DNA of 64,000 nucleotides. It comes from IDS-8 sp040902105 (GTDB lineage: Bacteria; Pseudomonadota; Gammaproteobacteria; Steroidobacterales; Woeseiaceae). Where the stretch lies: positions 31,484-95,483 of the forward strand of contig JBBDXW010000055.1 in NCBI GenBank assembly GCA_040902105.1, given 5' to 3'. This document shows, one piece after another, positions 1-8,002 of the stretch. Positions within the stretch are counted from its first letter, which is position 1. Every line of letters begins with the position of its first letter. The translations under genes and the position numbers were made by a program. Below the pieces are notes generated by a model, which searched no databases, was not told the DNA's origin, and saw only the letters and a program-made list of their open reading frames with translations.

Positions 1-2
1 GC

Positions 3-137
3 GTGCTGATCGTCGGGGGTGGAATCGGGGGGCTCTCTCTCGCGATCGCTCTGCGCCAACGAGGTCTGTCGGCCGACATCGTCGAGCGCGCCGATGCGGG
101 CGCGGCGAGCGGGGCCGGCCTTTATCTTTATGACTGA
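3..137 (+). pseudogene. FAD-dependent monooxygenase, N-terminal fragment
   Basis: The frame entering the window reads VLIVGGGIGGLSLAIALRQRG, the beta-alpha-beta FAD fold with the GxGxxG dinucleotide-binding motif, then an ERADAGAASGAGL segment typical of UbiH/PHBH-type aromatic-ring or salicylate monooxygenases. It stops after about 44 codons (TGA at 135-137), where intact family members continue for another 330 or more residues. Nothing downstream in any frame resumes the protein, because the next gene is an unrelated DUF3465 protein. The start lies outside the window or just at its edge. I read it as a truncated remnant. An assembly join is the alternative. Confidence 0.6.
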
Positions 138-158
138 ATTAACGCGGTAGCAGGCTAC

Positions 159-596
159 ATGAAGAAGCTCCTCATCCTCCTTGCAATCATTGCGGCGTAC
201 GCCGGTGTCTATCGAAGTTCCGACTTTTCAGATCTCGACCGCACTACCGCCGTACCGGCAGATTCGGGCAACAACACACCGGAAGTAATCTCGGACCGGG
301 AGAGCGGCAACCAAGTCGCCGGAAATGGCGCTGTCGTGCGGATTCTCCCGGATGACAACGACGGCAGCCGCCATCAGAGATTCATACTCCGGCTCGAATC
401 CGGACAGACGCTGTTGATCGCGCACAATATCGACGTCGCTCCGCGGGTTGCAGACCTGAAAATCGGCGACAACGTGTCCTTCAATGGCGAATACGAGTGG
501 AACGCCGAGGGAGGCGTGATCCATTGGACGCACCACGATCCGGCCGGCAGCCATTCTACCGGGTGGCTGAAGCACGGCGGCCGCACCTACAAATAG
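159..596 (+). CDS. DUF3465 family exported protein
   Basis: A 145-residue protein with an N-terminal hydrophobic signal or anchor (MKKLLILLAIIAAYAGVY) and a linker of about 35 residues. The DUF3465 domain covers roughly residues 57-145. The family signature is visible: a DD..GS.HQRFIL stretch, a central basic/hydrophobic IDVAP..ADL segment, the NGEYEWN strand, and the C-terminal GWLKHGGRTYK. The family is small, probably OB-fold-like, periplasmic, and without a known activity. The gene stands alone between a broken monooxygenase and a small membrane protein. Confidence 0.82.
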   Translation: MKKLLILLAIIAAYAGVYRSSDFSDLDRTTAVPADSGNNTPEVISDRESGNQVAGNGAVVRILPDDNDGSRHQRFILRLESGQTLLIAHNIDVAPRVADLKIGDNVSFNGEYEWNAEGGVIHWTHHDPAGSHSTGWLKHGGRTYK

Positions 597-689
597 ACTC
601 CGTGCGCTGACTCGACGATCCGGCAACGCCAGGCGAACTCCCGCAGGACTATACTCGCAGCCTCGGCAAACCTGTGTACCGGAGGCCTT

Positions 690-1031
690 GTGGCGCAACG
701 TGGGGACACTTCGCTGGTCGTCTGCGCGCTGTGGATGATCGTCATCAGCGTGCTGTTGTTCTTCCTGCCCGCGATCAACGGACTGATCGGCGGTGCGGTA
801 GGCGGGTATAAGGCAGGTTCAGCGAAGCGCGGCCTCGGGGCCGCGATCCTGCCGGCCATCGCGGCGGGTATCGGCATCTGGTTGCTGCTCGCGGTATTCA
901 ACGCGCCCGTGCTGGGGTTTTTCGCCGGCCTCGCCTTCGGCCTGTGGGCATTCATCTCCAGCATCGGCTTGTTGATTGGTGCGCTGGTCGGCGGAGCCAT
1001 TGCTCCCGATCGTCCGGATTCGATGCGTTAG
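690..1031 (+). CDS. Small glycine-rich membrane protein
   Basis: A 113-residue protein starting at GTG 690, four bases after a GGAGG ribosome site at 681-685. It has at least three hydrophobic segments: residues ~9-35 with LLFFLPAINGLIGGAVGG, ~48-72 and ~75-105. Two glycine-rich stretches (GLIGGAVGGYKAG and GLLIGALVGGAIA) resemble glycine-zipper helices. I do not recognise a family with a known function. An inner-membrane location is likely. It lies between two other small genes on the same strand with no obvious operon link. Confidence 0.65.
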   Translation: MAQRGDTSLVVCALWMIVISVLLFFLPAINGLIGGAVGGYKAGSAKRGLGAAILPAIAAGIGIWLLLAVFNAPVLGFFAGLAFGLWAFISSIGLLIGALVGGAIAPDRPDSMR

Positions 1032-1082
1032 GAACAGCGTTCGACGTATCATCGGCACCTTCATTCAATCGAGGATTGCCTC

Positions 1083-1307
1083 ATGGCGCTAACGGCAGAA
1101 GAATTCGAGGAACTCACGGAGAGTTTCGACTACAACGATTCCGACAAAGACGGAATGATTGAATTTCCCGAATTCGTCAATATGCTGAGCGCACTTGAAG
1201 CAAACGTCGGGACGGCAGAAGCGCGAGTCGGATTTCGCGAAATCGACAGCGACGACGACGGCTCCATCGACCTGGATGAGTTTATCGAGTGGTGGAGCGA
1301 CCGATAG
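1083..1307 (+). CDS. Two-EF-hand calcium-binding protein
   Basis: A 74-residue acidic protein with two EF-hand loops. The first is DYNDSDKDGMIEFPEF (residues ~17-32) and the second DSDDDGSIDLDEF (residues ~56-68). Both keep the DxDxDG pattern and a bulky residue followed by an acidic residue at position 12. There is no signal peptide, so a cytoplasmic calcium buffer or sensor is likely. Short paired EF-hand proteins of this size occur in many proteobacteria, but the target is unknown. The gene is preceded by a weak GAGGATTGCCTC site upstream of ATG 1083. Confidence 0.85.
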   Translation: MALTAEEFEELTESFDYNDSDKDGMIEFPEFVNMLSALEANVGTAEARVGFREIDSDDDGSIDLDEFIEWWSDR

Positions 1308-1334
1308 CTGTCTTTGAGCCGGACGTTCCCGGTA

Positions 1335-1796
1335 TTACTTCTTTCGCGGACCGCGGCGACGCGCGCTCAATCGGTCGCCCAGCTCCGAGATTTTCCCGGA
1401 TATCTCCTCTGCGATTTCCTCGGCCTGCTCTCTGAGCTTCCTGCTTGCCTGTTGCCCGCGTTCGCGAAGTTCGTCCAGCTTGTGCTCGAACCCATCGCGC
1501 GACTCCGCAAGCTTTTCCAGCTCTTTCTGCCATTCGGCACGCGCCTCGACTCTCTTTCGTGCGACTTTCCTGCGCAACGACTTGAGGTTCTCGGCAGCCG
1601 CGGCAAATTGTTCCTGGAGCCGCTCGAGCGACGCGTTATGCTCCATCTGACGCAGGCGAGCATTGACCTCGGACTCGGCCTCGACCCAATCCGCGATCGC
1701 GTCGCCGCCGTCGAAGCCGCGCCCTTGCGCACGGAAATAGGCTGCCTCGGCGACCATTTTCTGCCGTTCCTCGGCACTGAGTTTGGTAACTGACAT
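1335..1796 (-). CDS. DUF2934 / coiled-coil protein
   Basis: A 153-residue protein whose ATG at 1796 is preceded by a strong AAGGAGG site. The longer open frame upstream to 1877 has no such site. Residues ~8-42 match DUF2934: an AAYFRAQGRGFDGGDAIADW core followed by an EAESEV helix. The rest, ~43-150, is highly charged and heptad-like (LERLQEQF, LEKLAESR, LDELRERG), consistent with a long coiled coil. The C-terminus is basic (ARRRGPRKK). The cellular role is unknown. The gene converges on the EF-hand gene, with 27 bases between their stops. Confidence 0.7.
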   Translation of the reverse strand: MSVTKLSAEERQKMVAEAAYFRAQGRGFDGGDAIADWVEAESEVNARLRQMEHNASLERLQEQFAAAAENLKSLRRKVARKRVEARAEWQKELEKLAESRDGFEHKLDELRERGQQASRKLREQAEEIAEEISGKISELGDRLSARRRGPRKK

Positions 1797-2107
1797 GGGT
1801 TTACCCTCCTTATGGGTTGCGTTAACACCGCTGCGGTATCGCAGATAAGTACGGCATTCGTAATAGCGCGTACGCAAAGCTTACCGCAAACACCGGTCAG
1901 CCGGTCACCGTGCCGGCGCCTTTCGCGTTCTGGCGCCGTCAATCGTATCGGCCATACGTATTCTCCGAAGCAGTGTAACCACTTGAACTAATCGGCAGGG
2001 TACGGCCGTTCGCGCGTTGAACTGCATGCGCAATCGGCCAGCCGGCGATTCTGGCGGCCGACTGCGAATCCCTGCAAGATAGTGCTCCCGCAGCAACCTG
2101 GCCCGGT
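1797..2107. other. Intergenic region between divergent genes
   Basis: About 310 bases between the divergent DUF2934 gene (minus strand) and the MgtC/DUF4010 gene (plus strand). It must carry both promoters. I see no convincing coding frame, repeat or clear operator here. Confidence 0.5.
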
Positions 2108-3364
2108 ATGGACGAACCGCTTCTGCATCGGCTCGCCGTCGCTCTAGGCGTCGGCCTCATCGTCGGCGTCGAGCGCGGCTGGCGCAGCCGGCTGGAAGCC
2201 GGCGGCCAACGTCCCGCCGGCGTGCGGACGTTCTCACTGGTGGGCCTGCTCGGCGGCGTGCTCGCATCGCTCGGAGACAACGACACCTCCGCCGTCCTGG
2301 CTGCCGGCATACTCGCGGTCGGAGGTTTCGGGATCGTCACGTACGTGTTGACCGCGCGCGAAACTCGCGACCTCGGCATGACCACCGAGCTGGCGTTGAT
2401 CGTGACTTTCGGCCTCGGCGCCCTGTCGGTGCTCGGCGCGCCGTTCGAGGCCACCGCTGCCGCGATCGTGATGGCGCTTGTACTCGGCTTGAAGAGCGAG
2501 TTTCACGAGGCAATTCTCGGACTGGAGCGTCACGAACTGCTTGCAACGTTGCAATTGCTGCTGATCGCGGTCGTCCTCGTGCCATTGCTGCCCTCGCGTC
2601 CGATGGGACCGTGGGACGCGGTGAACCCGCGTACGGTCGGCATGCTGGTGTTGCTGATCGCGGGCTTCTCGTACATCGGCTACTTCGCGGTCCGCGCATT
2701 CGGTTCGCGGCTCGGCCTCATGCTGACGGCGTTGTTCGGCGGATTGAGTTCGTCGACCGCGGTCACGGTCGCGTATGCGCGCCGCTCGCTCTCCGCAGAC
2801 TCGCACCGGGCCTTGTTCGGCGCAGGCATCGCGCTCGCGGCCGCAATGATGGTGCCCAGGCTGTCGATCGAGATTGCGGTCGTCAACCCGGCGCTGCTGC
2901 AGGGCCTCTGGCCAACCTTTGTCACCCTGGCGCTCGTCCCGCTGGCCGGTGTCGCGTGGGTCACCTATCGAAACGCGCACGTGGACATGCCGCACGACGT
3001 GCAGCTCAGCAATCCACTCCAGCTGCGAACAGCTGTCGTTTTCGGCCTGCTGTTGTCGGTGCTGTTCATCGCGGGCCATTTGATCCAGCAAAGTCTCGGC
3101 GATGCAGGCATGTACGCAATGGCGGCCGTCGCCGGCCTGGTCGATGTCGATGCGATTTCGCTCTCTCTCGCCCAGGCGGCAAGCAAGGACTTCGAGGCAT
3201 CGACCGCGGAGCGCGCCATCGTCATCGCGATGCTGGTGAACACGGCTTCCAAAGCCGTTCTTGCTGCGACGCTAGGCGGCATGCCGATGCTGCGTTCCGC
3301 GACGGCGGTACTCGCGGTGGCGCTGGTCGCCGGCGCGACCGTGGCGTTTCTCACCCTCGGCTGA
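2108..3364 (+). CDS. MgtC/SapB-DUF4010 family membrane protein
   Basis: A 418-residue polytopic inner-membrane protein. The N-terminal third is the MgtC/SapB fold, beginning with the typical LAVALGVGLIVGVERGW segment followed by a GVRTFSLVGLLGG helix. The C-terminal ~230 residues form DUF4010, with the conserved GLSSSTAVTVAYARRS loop (~residues 213-229) and the GLVDVDAISLSLAQ segment (~341-354). About 11-12 helices are predictable by eye. Relatives are annotated as putative Mg2+ or other ion-related membrane proteins, but the transport function is unproven. The gene is monocistronic and converges on the lipoprotein gene with a 15-base gap. Confidence 0.88.
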   Translation: MDEPLLHRLAVALGVGLIVGVERGWRSRLEAGGQRPAGVRTFSLVGLLGGVLASLGDNDTSAVLAAGILAVGGFGIVTYVLTARETRDLGMTTELALIVTFGLGALSVLGAPFEATAAAIVMALVLGLKSEFHEAILGLERHELLATLQLLLIAVVLVPLLPSRPMGPWDAVNPRTVGMLVLLIAGFSYIGYFAVRAFGSRLGLMLTALFGGLSSSTAVTVAYARRSLSADSHRALFGAGIALAAAMMVPRLSIEIAVVNPALLQGLWPTFVTLALVPLAGVAWVTYRNAHVDMPHDVQLSNPLQLRTAVVFGLLLSVLFIAGHLIQQSLGDAGMYAMAAVAGLVDVDAISLSLAQAASKDFEASTAERAIVIAMLVNTASKAVLAATLGGMPMLRSATAVLAVALVAGATVAFLTLG

Positions 3365-3379
3365 ACCGGGTCTCAAGCT

Positions 3380-4486
3380 CTACTCGCGCCGTGCCGTAAT
3401 CGTTTCTCCGTCCGCCGTTCGGATGACCAACGCGCCGTCGTCGGTGATATCGAAGTGGCTTGCGGCGCCGAGCAGCCGCAGGAATTCCCGCTCCTGGCCA
3501 TCGAGTGCGGGCGCGCAGGCCATCAGCGTCCCCCGGGCCTGCCCCACCGCCAATCCCTCACCGGACAGCGTCCATGTCGCCCCATAACTGTTGCAACTCG
3601 CACGACCGGCCAGACTGCCGTCTGCGCCGAAATTGAGCGTCGCGCGCGAGCTGTCGATGATGCCTTTGCCGGCGATGTCCTCGACTACCCATTCGCCGTC
3701 CTGTAACAACGACGCGGGTGACCCACCGCAGCCTTGCAGGGTCTGGCCGTCAATCGAGACGGTTACGCCGTTCGGATGCGGCATGCCGGTCATGGAGTCC
3801 CGGCAGATGCGATCGACCACGTCGACGCGCAGATCCTGTGCTTCGGTGACTGAAACGTAGCTGCGGCCATCCCCCGATGCCCCCGATGGCGAGGGTTCGG
3901 GGACCGGCACGACGGTCTCATCGTCGCCGTAATTCCATTTCAGGGTCATGTTCTGCGCGTCGATCGTCAGGAGCCAGCCGGGTTCGTTGCCGCGCGCAGT
4001 GAAAAGCGATTCGTCCGCGCTGCCCGGCGCAACGTTGCCGGTGTCGGAGGGCGCTCGCACCAGCAGCAGGGTGCCCAGGTCGATCGACATTTCGTCAGCA
4101 TCGATCGAATTTGCCGTGTCGGTTGTCCAGATCAGGCGGCCGTCCGCATCGCGGATCTCGCCGCGGACAGCGTATCGGCTGCCTGGTTCCAGATCGTCGC
4201 CTGGTACGGTCAGCTCGAACGGAACCGGCACCTGCCGATTGCCGAGTTCGACGCTTGTTTCCACGATGACCGGCGCAGCAGCATCGGCACGGGAAATATC
4301 GCTCAACGTCACCCGGGCGATGCTGCCGGGCGGCAAGGCGATGCGTTCGCGGTACGTGAGCGATCCGGTGATGCTGGTCTGTTGCATGCTGCTTCCAGCG
4401 TCCTCCGCATGATCGGAGTGCGGTTCCATGCAGCCGGCCACGAGAACGAAGGAAAGAATTGCGGCAGTGCGTGAGGCGTGGAGCAT
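3380..4486 (-). CDS. Three-domain lipoprotein (YbaY-like, COG3650-like, META/HslJ)
   Basis: The start is ATG 4486, seven bases behind a GGAGG site and opening with a lipoprotein signal (LSFVLVAGC, lipid-attached Cys at ~19). The upstream in-frame extension is not credible. Domains follow in order. Residues ~38-145 are a YbaY/YscW-type beta-sandwich (ITGSLTYRERIALPPGS...VTLSD). Residues ~170-270 have the FTARGNEPGWLL signature of COG3650-type proteins. Residues ~270-368 are a META/HslJ domain (W.VEDI.GKGIID.SRATLNF...GRASCNSYGATW). META proteins are linked to envelope stress and heat or antibiotic tolerance. The protein probably sits at the outer membrane facing the periplasm. Confidence 0.8.
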   Translation of the reverse strand: MLHASRTAAILSFVLVAGCMEPHSDHAEDAGSSMQQTSITGSLTYRERIALPPGSIARVTLSDISRADAAAPVIVETSVELGNRQVPVPFELTVPGDDLEPGSRYAVRGEIRDADGRLIWTTDTANSIDADEMSIDLGTLLLVRAPSDTGNVAPGSADESLFTARGNEPGWLLTIDAQNMTLKWNYGDDETVVPVPEPSPSGASGDGRSYVSVTEAQDLRVDVVDRICRDSMTGMPHPNGVTVSIDGQTLQGCGGSPASLLQDGEWVVEDIAGKGIIDSSRATLNFGADGSLAGRASCNSYGATWTLSGEGLAVGQARGTLMACAPALDGQEREFLRLLGAASHFDITDDGALVIRTADGETITARRE

Positions 4487-4704
4487 GACGCGGTACCTCC
4501 CCTGACACCGGGATTGCAGGTTGGCGCGGCCGGCAGTCTGCCGTCGCTGACGTCGGTCGTGGGCATCATACGCCATGCCGGATGTGCCGAAACCGGGCCT
4601 CACAGTTATTTCACGGGGATTCGACGAGAATTGGAAACGGTGGGTGTCCCGGATTGGCGGCGTATACTCTTCCTCGATGGCCGAGCTGAGAACCCTGAAG
4701 ACCG

Positions 4705-5577
4705 ATGCGAGCGTTGCGGCGTTTGACGTCGACGTGGTGTGCTGACGTGCTGCTGACGTGCGCGCCTGGAGCGCAGCTGCGACCGTTCGTCAGATGCGTG
4801 TGGCTGTCCGATCAGAGCGCCCCACAGGAGCCGCTCGAAGCGCATCGCGAAAATGTCCTGCCGACGGGCGACATGCACCTGGTTTTTCGCCTGTCGGAAC
4901 GTCCGGTGGTGCTCTTCGATCGCAGTGCCGAAGCACCGGAGCTTGTTCTCGGTCACGCCGTCGTCGGCGGGCCACGCTCCGGTTACTATACGAAGGACGT
5001 CTCGCTACCCGCTCGTTCGGTTGGCGTTCAACTCCGGCCCGGTGCCGCCGAGGCATTATTCGGCATGCCCGCCAGCGAATTCACAGAGCGCCATGTGCGG
5101 CTGGAGGATCTGTGGGGCAGGTCCGCCTCGCTCATACGCGACCGACTCATCGAGGCTTCCGACCCGCAACGGCAGCTCCGCGTGCTCGAGGCGATCCTCT
5201 CCAAGCGCCTGCCGCAGCCAAGAGCGCTCCATCCCGCGGTGGCCGGCGCACTGCAACAATTCGCGTCGACCCGCAGCGTCCGTGAGGCGGTCCGGCGAAG
5301 CGGCTACAGTCACCGCGGGTTTGTGGCCCTGTTCCGCCGCTCCGTGGGGTTGGCGCCCAAGCGGTACGCGCGCGTGTTGCGCTTCCAGAACGTGCTGGCC
5401 GAATGCGCCGCGAACCGGGATGTCGCCTGGGCCGACCTGGCGATGAAAGCGGGTTACAGCGACCAGGCGCACTTCAATCGCGAGTTTCGCGAGTTTGCGG
5501 GCGTTACGCCGGAAAGCTATCGTCGTGTCGCCCCCCGGGCTTCGCATCACGTTCCCGTGCCGCCAGATTTCCGCTGA
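4705..5577 (+). CDS. AraC-family transcriptional regulator
   Basis: A 290-residue protein. The N-terminal ~140 residues are the DUF6597-type sensor domain (LRPFVRCVWLSDQ...VLPTGDMHLVFRLS). The C-terminal ~100 residues are the AraC double helix-turn-helix: VREAVRRSGYSHRGFVALFR followed by PKRYARVLRFQNVL and DLAMKAGYSDQAHFNREFREFAG..PESYR. ATG 4705 is the first start. An in-frame GTG at 4747, opening VLLTCAPG, is an equally plausible start because homologs begin near there. The gene is not clearly in an operon, and its target genes cannot be deduced. The neighbouring VOC protein is a candidate. Confidence 0.85.
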   Translation: MRALRRLTSTWCADVLLTCAPGAQLRPFVRCVWLSDQSAPQEPLEAHRENVLPTGDMHLVFRLSERPVVLFDRSAEAPELVLGHAVVGGPRSGYYTKDVSLPARSVGVQLRPGAAEALFGMPASEFTERHVRLEDLWGRSASLIRDRLIEASDPQRQLRVLEAILSKRLPQPRALHPAVAGALQQFASTRSVREAVRRSGYSHRGFVALFRRSVGLAPKRYARVLRFQNVLAECAANRDVAWADLAMKAGYSDQAHFNREFREFAGVTPESYRRVAPRASHHVPVPPDFR

Positions 5578-5626
5578 GGTTCGCTATGGAGCCTCGGCAA
5601 GTCGCATTCGTTGGCCTCTGGCACGA

Positions 5627-5713
5627 GCAGGAGTACCGTCCGGGGGTGTTCCACAAAGCGAGTTCGCGAAGCGGTGTTTGAGCGACTGGAATACCCCCGG
5701 ACGGTACTCCTGC
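5627..5713. repeat. Long inverted repeat (27-bp arms, 33-nt loop)
   Basis: The left arm at 5627-5653 begins GCAGGAGTACCGTCCGG. Its reverse complement lies at 5687-5713 with one mismatch in 27. The loop at 5654-5686 is 33 bases. The hairpin sits between the AraC gene and the VOC gene and has no T-run. The same layout (27-32-bp arms, ~35-base loop, unrelated sequence) recurs at 14372-14470 and 26744-26834. Confidence 0.9.
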
Positions 5714-5846
5714 GGCGTCAAAAGTAATCTCCCGAGCTTGTGCCAACTCCCCAGGGTCATTTTTATTCAAGACGAGGCGCCCGGATGCCAATAAGATCGT
5801 TCCCTGTCGATCCGGCCCAGTCCATAGAATTCAGGAGCGCCCGACC

Positions 5847-6287
5847 ATGGTTCACGAAATGTTCGCCTATCTTTGTGTGCACGACGGCGCCAAGGCTATC
5901 GAGTTCTATACGAAAGCCTTCGGCGCTACCGAGAAATTCCGCCTCGTCGAGAGCGGCGGCCGCATCGGTCACGCCGAACTCGACTTCAACGGCACCACGC
6001 TGATGCTGTCGGAGGAGTATCCCGAGTACGGCATCAACGGTCCGAGGAAGATCGGCGGCACACCGGTCACCATTCATCTCCATGTCGACAACGCCGATGA
6101 CGTCATCGAGCGCGCCGTGAGTGCGGGCGCGACGCTGGAAAGGGCGGCGCAAGACCAGTTCTACGGGGAGCGCTCAGGGACTTTTCACGATCCCTTCGGT
6201 CACCGCTGGAATATCGGTCATCACATCGAGGAAATGTCTGCAGAAGAGATGCAGCGGCGCTATGCCGAGATCACGAGGGGGCAGTAA
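5847..6287 (+). CDS. VOC/glyoxalase-fold protein (PhnB-like)
   Basis: A 146-residue single-domain protein of the vicinal oxygen chelate superfamily. Residues ~4-30 form the first beta-alpha-beta unit (AYLCVHDGAKAIEFYTKAFGA), followed by GHAELDFNGTTLMLSEE. The second half has HLHVDNADDVIERAVSAGATL and the terminal FYGERSGTFHDPFGHRW. This pattern is typical of the PhnB/YdcN subgroup rather than of genuine glyoxalase I. Metal-binding residues of this class are His and Glu. The substrate is unknown. The start is ATG 5847 with GGAG 14 bases upstream. Confidence 0.85.
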   Translation: MVHEMFAYLCVHDGAKAIEFYTKAFGATEKFRLVESGGRIGHAELDFNGTTLMLSEEYPEYGINGPRKIGGTPVTIHLHVDNADDVIERAVSAGATLERAAQDQFYGERSGTFHDPFGHRWNIGHHIEEMSAEEMQRRYAEITRGQ

Positions 6288-6338
6288 GCGCGTCCGCGGA
6301 TGTCGCTCGAAGGCCGGGCGGCGGTCTGCGGCCTGCGC

Positions 6339-7601
6339 TTACTCCACTATCGCCTGGTACACGAGCGCACGCACTTTGAGCTGATCGTCGATATCGCCCG
6401 CGGGAATCAGCTGCGTCATGTAAACGACGACCAGCGCCTCGCCGGGATCGACCCAGTAGACGCTGTGGTATGCGCCACCCCAGCCGTACTCGCCGACGGA
6501 GCCCGGCACGCCGCGCACGCCCAGGTCCTCGACCACGGAAAAACCGAGCCCGAAGCCTTCGCCGTCCTCAAAGGTCACGGCTCCGAGGTGGTCGACCGTC
6601 ATCAGCTCCACGGTTTTCGGTCCCAGAATCCGGCGGCCGTCGAGTTCGCCGCCGTTCAGCGTCATCTGCAGGAAGCGCGCGTAGTCAGACGCGGTCGAGA
6701 GCAGCCCGGCCCCGCCGGAGAAGCTCTTGCGCGGCCCGTCGAGGTACGCGCCCTGGCCGGCGGAGCCCGCGTCCGGCGCCCGGACGACGCCGTCGGGCGC
6801 GAACGAGTACACCGCGGCGAGGCGATCGCGCTTCGACTTCGGCAGGTAGAAATGCGTGTCAGTCATCCCGAGCGGCTGCAGAATGCGCTCGTTCACGAAC
6901 TCGTCGAGCCGTTGTCCCGACACGCGCTCGATGAGCGCTCCCAGGATATCGATACTGTAGCCGTAGACCCAGGCTTCCCCTGGCTGCGCATCCGCCGGCA
7001 ACTTTGCCATGCGTGCGACCGTCTCGGCGATCGGTTCGTCGCGGTCGGCGAAGTACCAGCCCTGGATGCCGGCTTCGCGCCACCGGTCGCTCGCGATGCC
7101 GGTGCCGTAGGCGAAACCGGACGTGTGCGTCAGCAGGTCGCGAATCGTGATCGGCCGCTCGGCCGCCACAACGTCGTAACCGCCGCCGGCGCGAGGCACG
7201 GCGACCGTCGTCTCGAGGAACCCCGGCAGGTACTTGCCCACGGGATCGGAGATCAGCAACTCGCCTTCTTCCTGCAGCACCAGCACGCCCGTGCTGACGA
7301 TAGCCTTCGTCTGGGACGCGATCCTGAAGATCGTGTCGTCGCGCATCGGCGAATCCGCCTCCGGATCGCGATCGCCGAAGGCTTCGTGGTAGACGACCTT
7401 GCCGCGTCGCGCGACCAGCGCGACGGCGCCTGAGAGTCTGCCGTTGTCGACGTACTCCTGCAATTCTGCCGAAAGCCTCTCGAGCCGTTCCGATGACATC
7501 CCGACGTCTTCGGGCTGCGCCGCATCAAGCGCCGCCGCATGGGCGACCGCGAACAGGGTAAGCAATGGAACGATCAGAATGTGTGCGAAACGCAGTGTCA
7601 C
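6339..7601 (-). CDS. Exported serine hydrolase, class C beta-lactamase fold
   Basis: A 420-residue protein. I chose GTG 7601 because AAGGAG lies nine bases upstream and a clean signal peptide follows immediately (LIVPLLTLFAVAHAAAL). The catalytic SxxK motif is in IASQTKAI, and the second-motif Tyr is in WVYGYSIDILGALIERVSG. The third motif is replaced by a GWGGAYHS stretch, as in EstB/penicillin-binding-protein-4*-like esterases. Homologs of this type (beta-lactamase-related, PF00144) are usually esterases or D-amino-acid peptidases rather than beta-lactamases. The periplasmic location is inferred from the signal. The gene is preceded by a small membrane-protein gene on the same strand. Confidence 0.85.
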   Translation of the reverse strand: MTLRFAHILIVPLLTLFAVAHAAALDAAQPEDVGMSSERLERLSAELQEYVDNGRLSGAVALVARRGKVVYHEAFGDRDPEADSPMRDDTIFRIASQTKAIVSTGVLVLQEEGELLISDPVGKYLPGFLETTVAVPRAGGGYDVVAAERPITIRDLLTHTSGFAYGTGIASDRWREAGIQGWYFADRDEPIAETVARMAKLPADAQPGEAWVYGYSIDILGALIERVSGQRLDEFVNERILQPLGMTDTHFYLPKSKRDRLAAVYSFAPDGVVRAPDAGSAGQGAYLDGPRKSFSGGAGLLSTASDYARFLQMTLNGGELDGRRILGPKTVELMTVDHLGAVTFEDGEGFGLGFSVVEDLGVRGVPGSVGEYGWGGAYHSVYWVDPGEALVVVYMTQLIPAGDIDDQLKVRALVYQAIVE

Positions 7602-7680
7602 GAGTTTTTTCTCCTTGCGGAACCTGCCCATTTCAGCGAAAACCATTGCAGGATCGTCAACCCGACCCCGATCGGGTCGG

Positions 7681-7989
7681 TCAGGCCATGCGGAGTGCCG
7701 AATCGCCCTGAAACACCAAACCATCGGGGTCTGACAGGTAGCTGCTGATGTTGCCCGCAAAAACGATGGCGGTCCATATCGCAGCCAGGATTGCCCCGAC
7801 GGGCCGCCAGTGGCGAAGCAGTGCATAAAGCACGAACAGTGAAATGACTGTTTTCAGGATCAGGTACCAGAAATCGCCGCCCAGTCCCGCACCGTTCAGC
7901 GGTGGCCTGTTCGGAACGAGGCGCTTTCGCGACGCGGGCTCATTCACGCTGGCGCCGCGCGAGGAATCCGTCCCCGACTGAGCGCGCAC
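7681..7989 (-). CDS. Small membrane protein, function unknown
   Basis: About 102 residues if GTG 7989 is used, or 88 if GTG 7947 is used. The longer frame overlaps the YCII gene and is not credible. The visible content is a basic N-terminus and two hydrophobic helices (ILKTVISLFVLYALL and VGAILAAIWTAIVFAGNI). A polar tail ends in FQGDSALRMA. The gene sits 13 bases downstream of the YCII-domain gene, so it may be the third gene of the sigma-factor operon. I do not recognise a family. Confidence 0.5.
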   Translation of the reverse strand: MRAQSGTDSSRGASVNEPASRKRLVPNRPPLNGAGLGGDFWYLILKTVISLFVLYALLRHWRPVGAILAAIWTAIVFAGNISSYLSDPDGLVFQGDSALRMA

Positions 7990-8002
7990 GTATACAGGGA
8001 TC

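Noticed and set aside
6300..7433. Long plus-strand open frame of 377 codons
   Set aside because: It lies antisense to the serine hydrolase, which has a signal peptide and catalytic motifs. The plus-strand product is low-complexity and lacks any family pattern.
7620..7690. CCGACCC/GGGTCGG hairpin as a terminator
   Set aside because: The stem is only seven bases with no T-run on either strand, so it is too weak to call.
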